This document shows positions 4,895-5,354 of a DNA stretch of 5,354 nt, in pieces; within the stretch, counting starts at the first letter, position 1; every line of letters starts with the position of its first letter. The stretch covers positions 1 to 5,354 of the forward strand of contig JAITAC010000118.1 in the NCBI GenBank assembly GCA_031284345.1. Direction: 5' to 3'. This stretch comes from Holosporaceae bacterium (GTDB taxonomy: Bacteria; Pseudomonadota; Alphaproteobacteria; UBA3830). Below the pieces are notes generated by a model. It made no database searches. It had not been told where the DNA came from and saw only the letters and a program-made list of their open reading frames with translations. Made by a program: the position numbers and the translations under genes.

Positions 4895-5354
4895 CTAGAA
4901 ACCGATCACGTGCACGAAGACAACTGGTTTTTTGCCGCGGGCGTTCATGAAGGCAACGCGAATGATTCTTTCAATGGAAGATTCGATATTTCTTTCGTCG
5001 GTGCTTCCTCTGGCGGTATTTTCCAGAGACAGTTTTATTTCTGAAGCGATATCATTTTTGAGATCCTGTATTTCTTCCAGTTCGGAATTTTCGAATATGC
5101 CGAAATATTGCATATCCACTAGTTTTATGGTGCCCTTGTGATACCTAACGCAGACACTCACGGCCCCGCAGGATGACAGAGATTCCCGCTGCTTATAGAC
5201 TATGCCATCTATGGGAATGAGTTTATTGCCATCTACCGCCAAAATACCTGTGGGAACCTTGTCTATTATCTGCGGAGTTTGCTGTGATAGATTCAGCACG
5301 CATCCGTCATAGGGCACAATTACATTTTTAATACCGTATTCCCGACCTATTTCT
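4895..5354 (-). CDS. rnj: Ribonuclease J, C-terminal part (partial at 5' side)
   Basis: The last 152 codons of a gene that starts beyond the window edge; the frame is open from 5353 to TAG at 4895. RNase J is a metallo-beta-lactamase/beta-CASP ribonuclease with 5'-3' exonuclease and endonuclease activity in mRNA decay and RNA maturation. The catalytic core is outside the window. What is visible is the end of the beta-CASP/beta-lactamase unit (EIGREYGIKNVIVPYDG), then the linker (GILAVDGNKLIPIDG, KQRESLSSCGAVSVCV), then the C-terminal domain ending in the characteristic ARGKKPVVFVHVIGF. A GTG at 5317 could be read as a start, but the residues before it match the family, so the gene continues upstream. 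It is followed with no gap by rimI. The choice of RNase J over other beta-CASP enzymes rests on this C-terminal domain. Confidence 0.9.
   Translation of the reverse strand, partial: EIGREYGIKNVIVPYDGCVLNLSQQTPQIIDKVPTGILAVDGNKLIPIDGIVYKQRESLSSCGAVSVCVRYHKGTIKLVDMQYFGIFENSELEEIQDLKNDIASEIKLSLENTARGSTDERNIESSIERIIRVAFMNARGKKPVVFVHVIGF

Overview
The window looks like chromosomal DNA from an alphaproteobacterium, fairly AT-rich. Two independent signals point there. One is a gene for a DUF1476 protein (the F1-ATPase zeta/inhibitor family, essentially alphaproteobacterial). The other is a circularly permuted, two-piece tmRNA gene whose acceptor piece has the form I associate with that class. AT-richness together with a type VI-like VgrG would suit a host-associated lineage such as Holosporales, but that last step is inference.

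Layout. Positions 1-364 (+) hold the C-terminal end of a SNF2-family helicase that begins outside the window. Everything else is on the minus strand, so the helicase converges on vgrG across a 50-base gap with short hairpins. Reading the minus strand from high to low coordinates: the C-terminal 152 codons of ribonuclease J (5354-4895), directly abutted by a RimI-type N-acetyltransferase (4894-4421); about 200 bases with a candidate promoter; the tmRNA gene ssrA (about 4218-3890); a short AT-rich leader with a consensus -10 box; a DUF1476 gene (3757-3425); an enoyl-CoA hydratase (3435-2695) overlapping it by 11 bases; and, 9 bases later, a full-length VgrG spike protein (2685-415).

The main find is ssrA, which fills what otherwise looks like an empty 660-base gap. 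On the minus strand the 3' half (T arm and acceptor end with CCA) comes before the 5' half (acceptor 5' strand, GATTCGAC, a pseudoknot and the tag frame). The two are separated by only 7 bases. The seven-pair acceptor stem closes perfectly, with a G3-U70 wobble, the alanine identity element. The tag frame is odd: 24 sense codons, apparently starting at AUA (Ile) instead of an alanine codon, carrying a doubled NDN motif, and ending Ala-Phe-Val-Ala before UAA.

The genes fall into three groups. RNase J, RimI and tmRNA serve RNA turnover, ribosomal protein modification and ribosome rescue. DUF1476 and enoyl-CoA hydratase suggest energy and acyl-CoA metabolism. VgrG, which has two tandem-repeat beta blocks and no effector domain, is a T6SS spike component sitting apart from any other T6SS gene visible here and apparently read from the same transcript as the metabolic pair.
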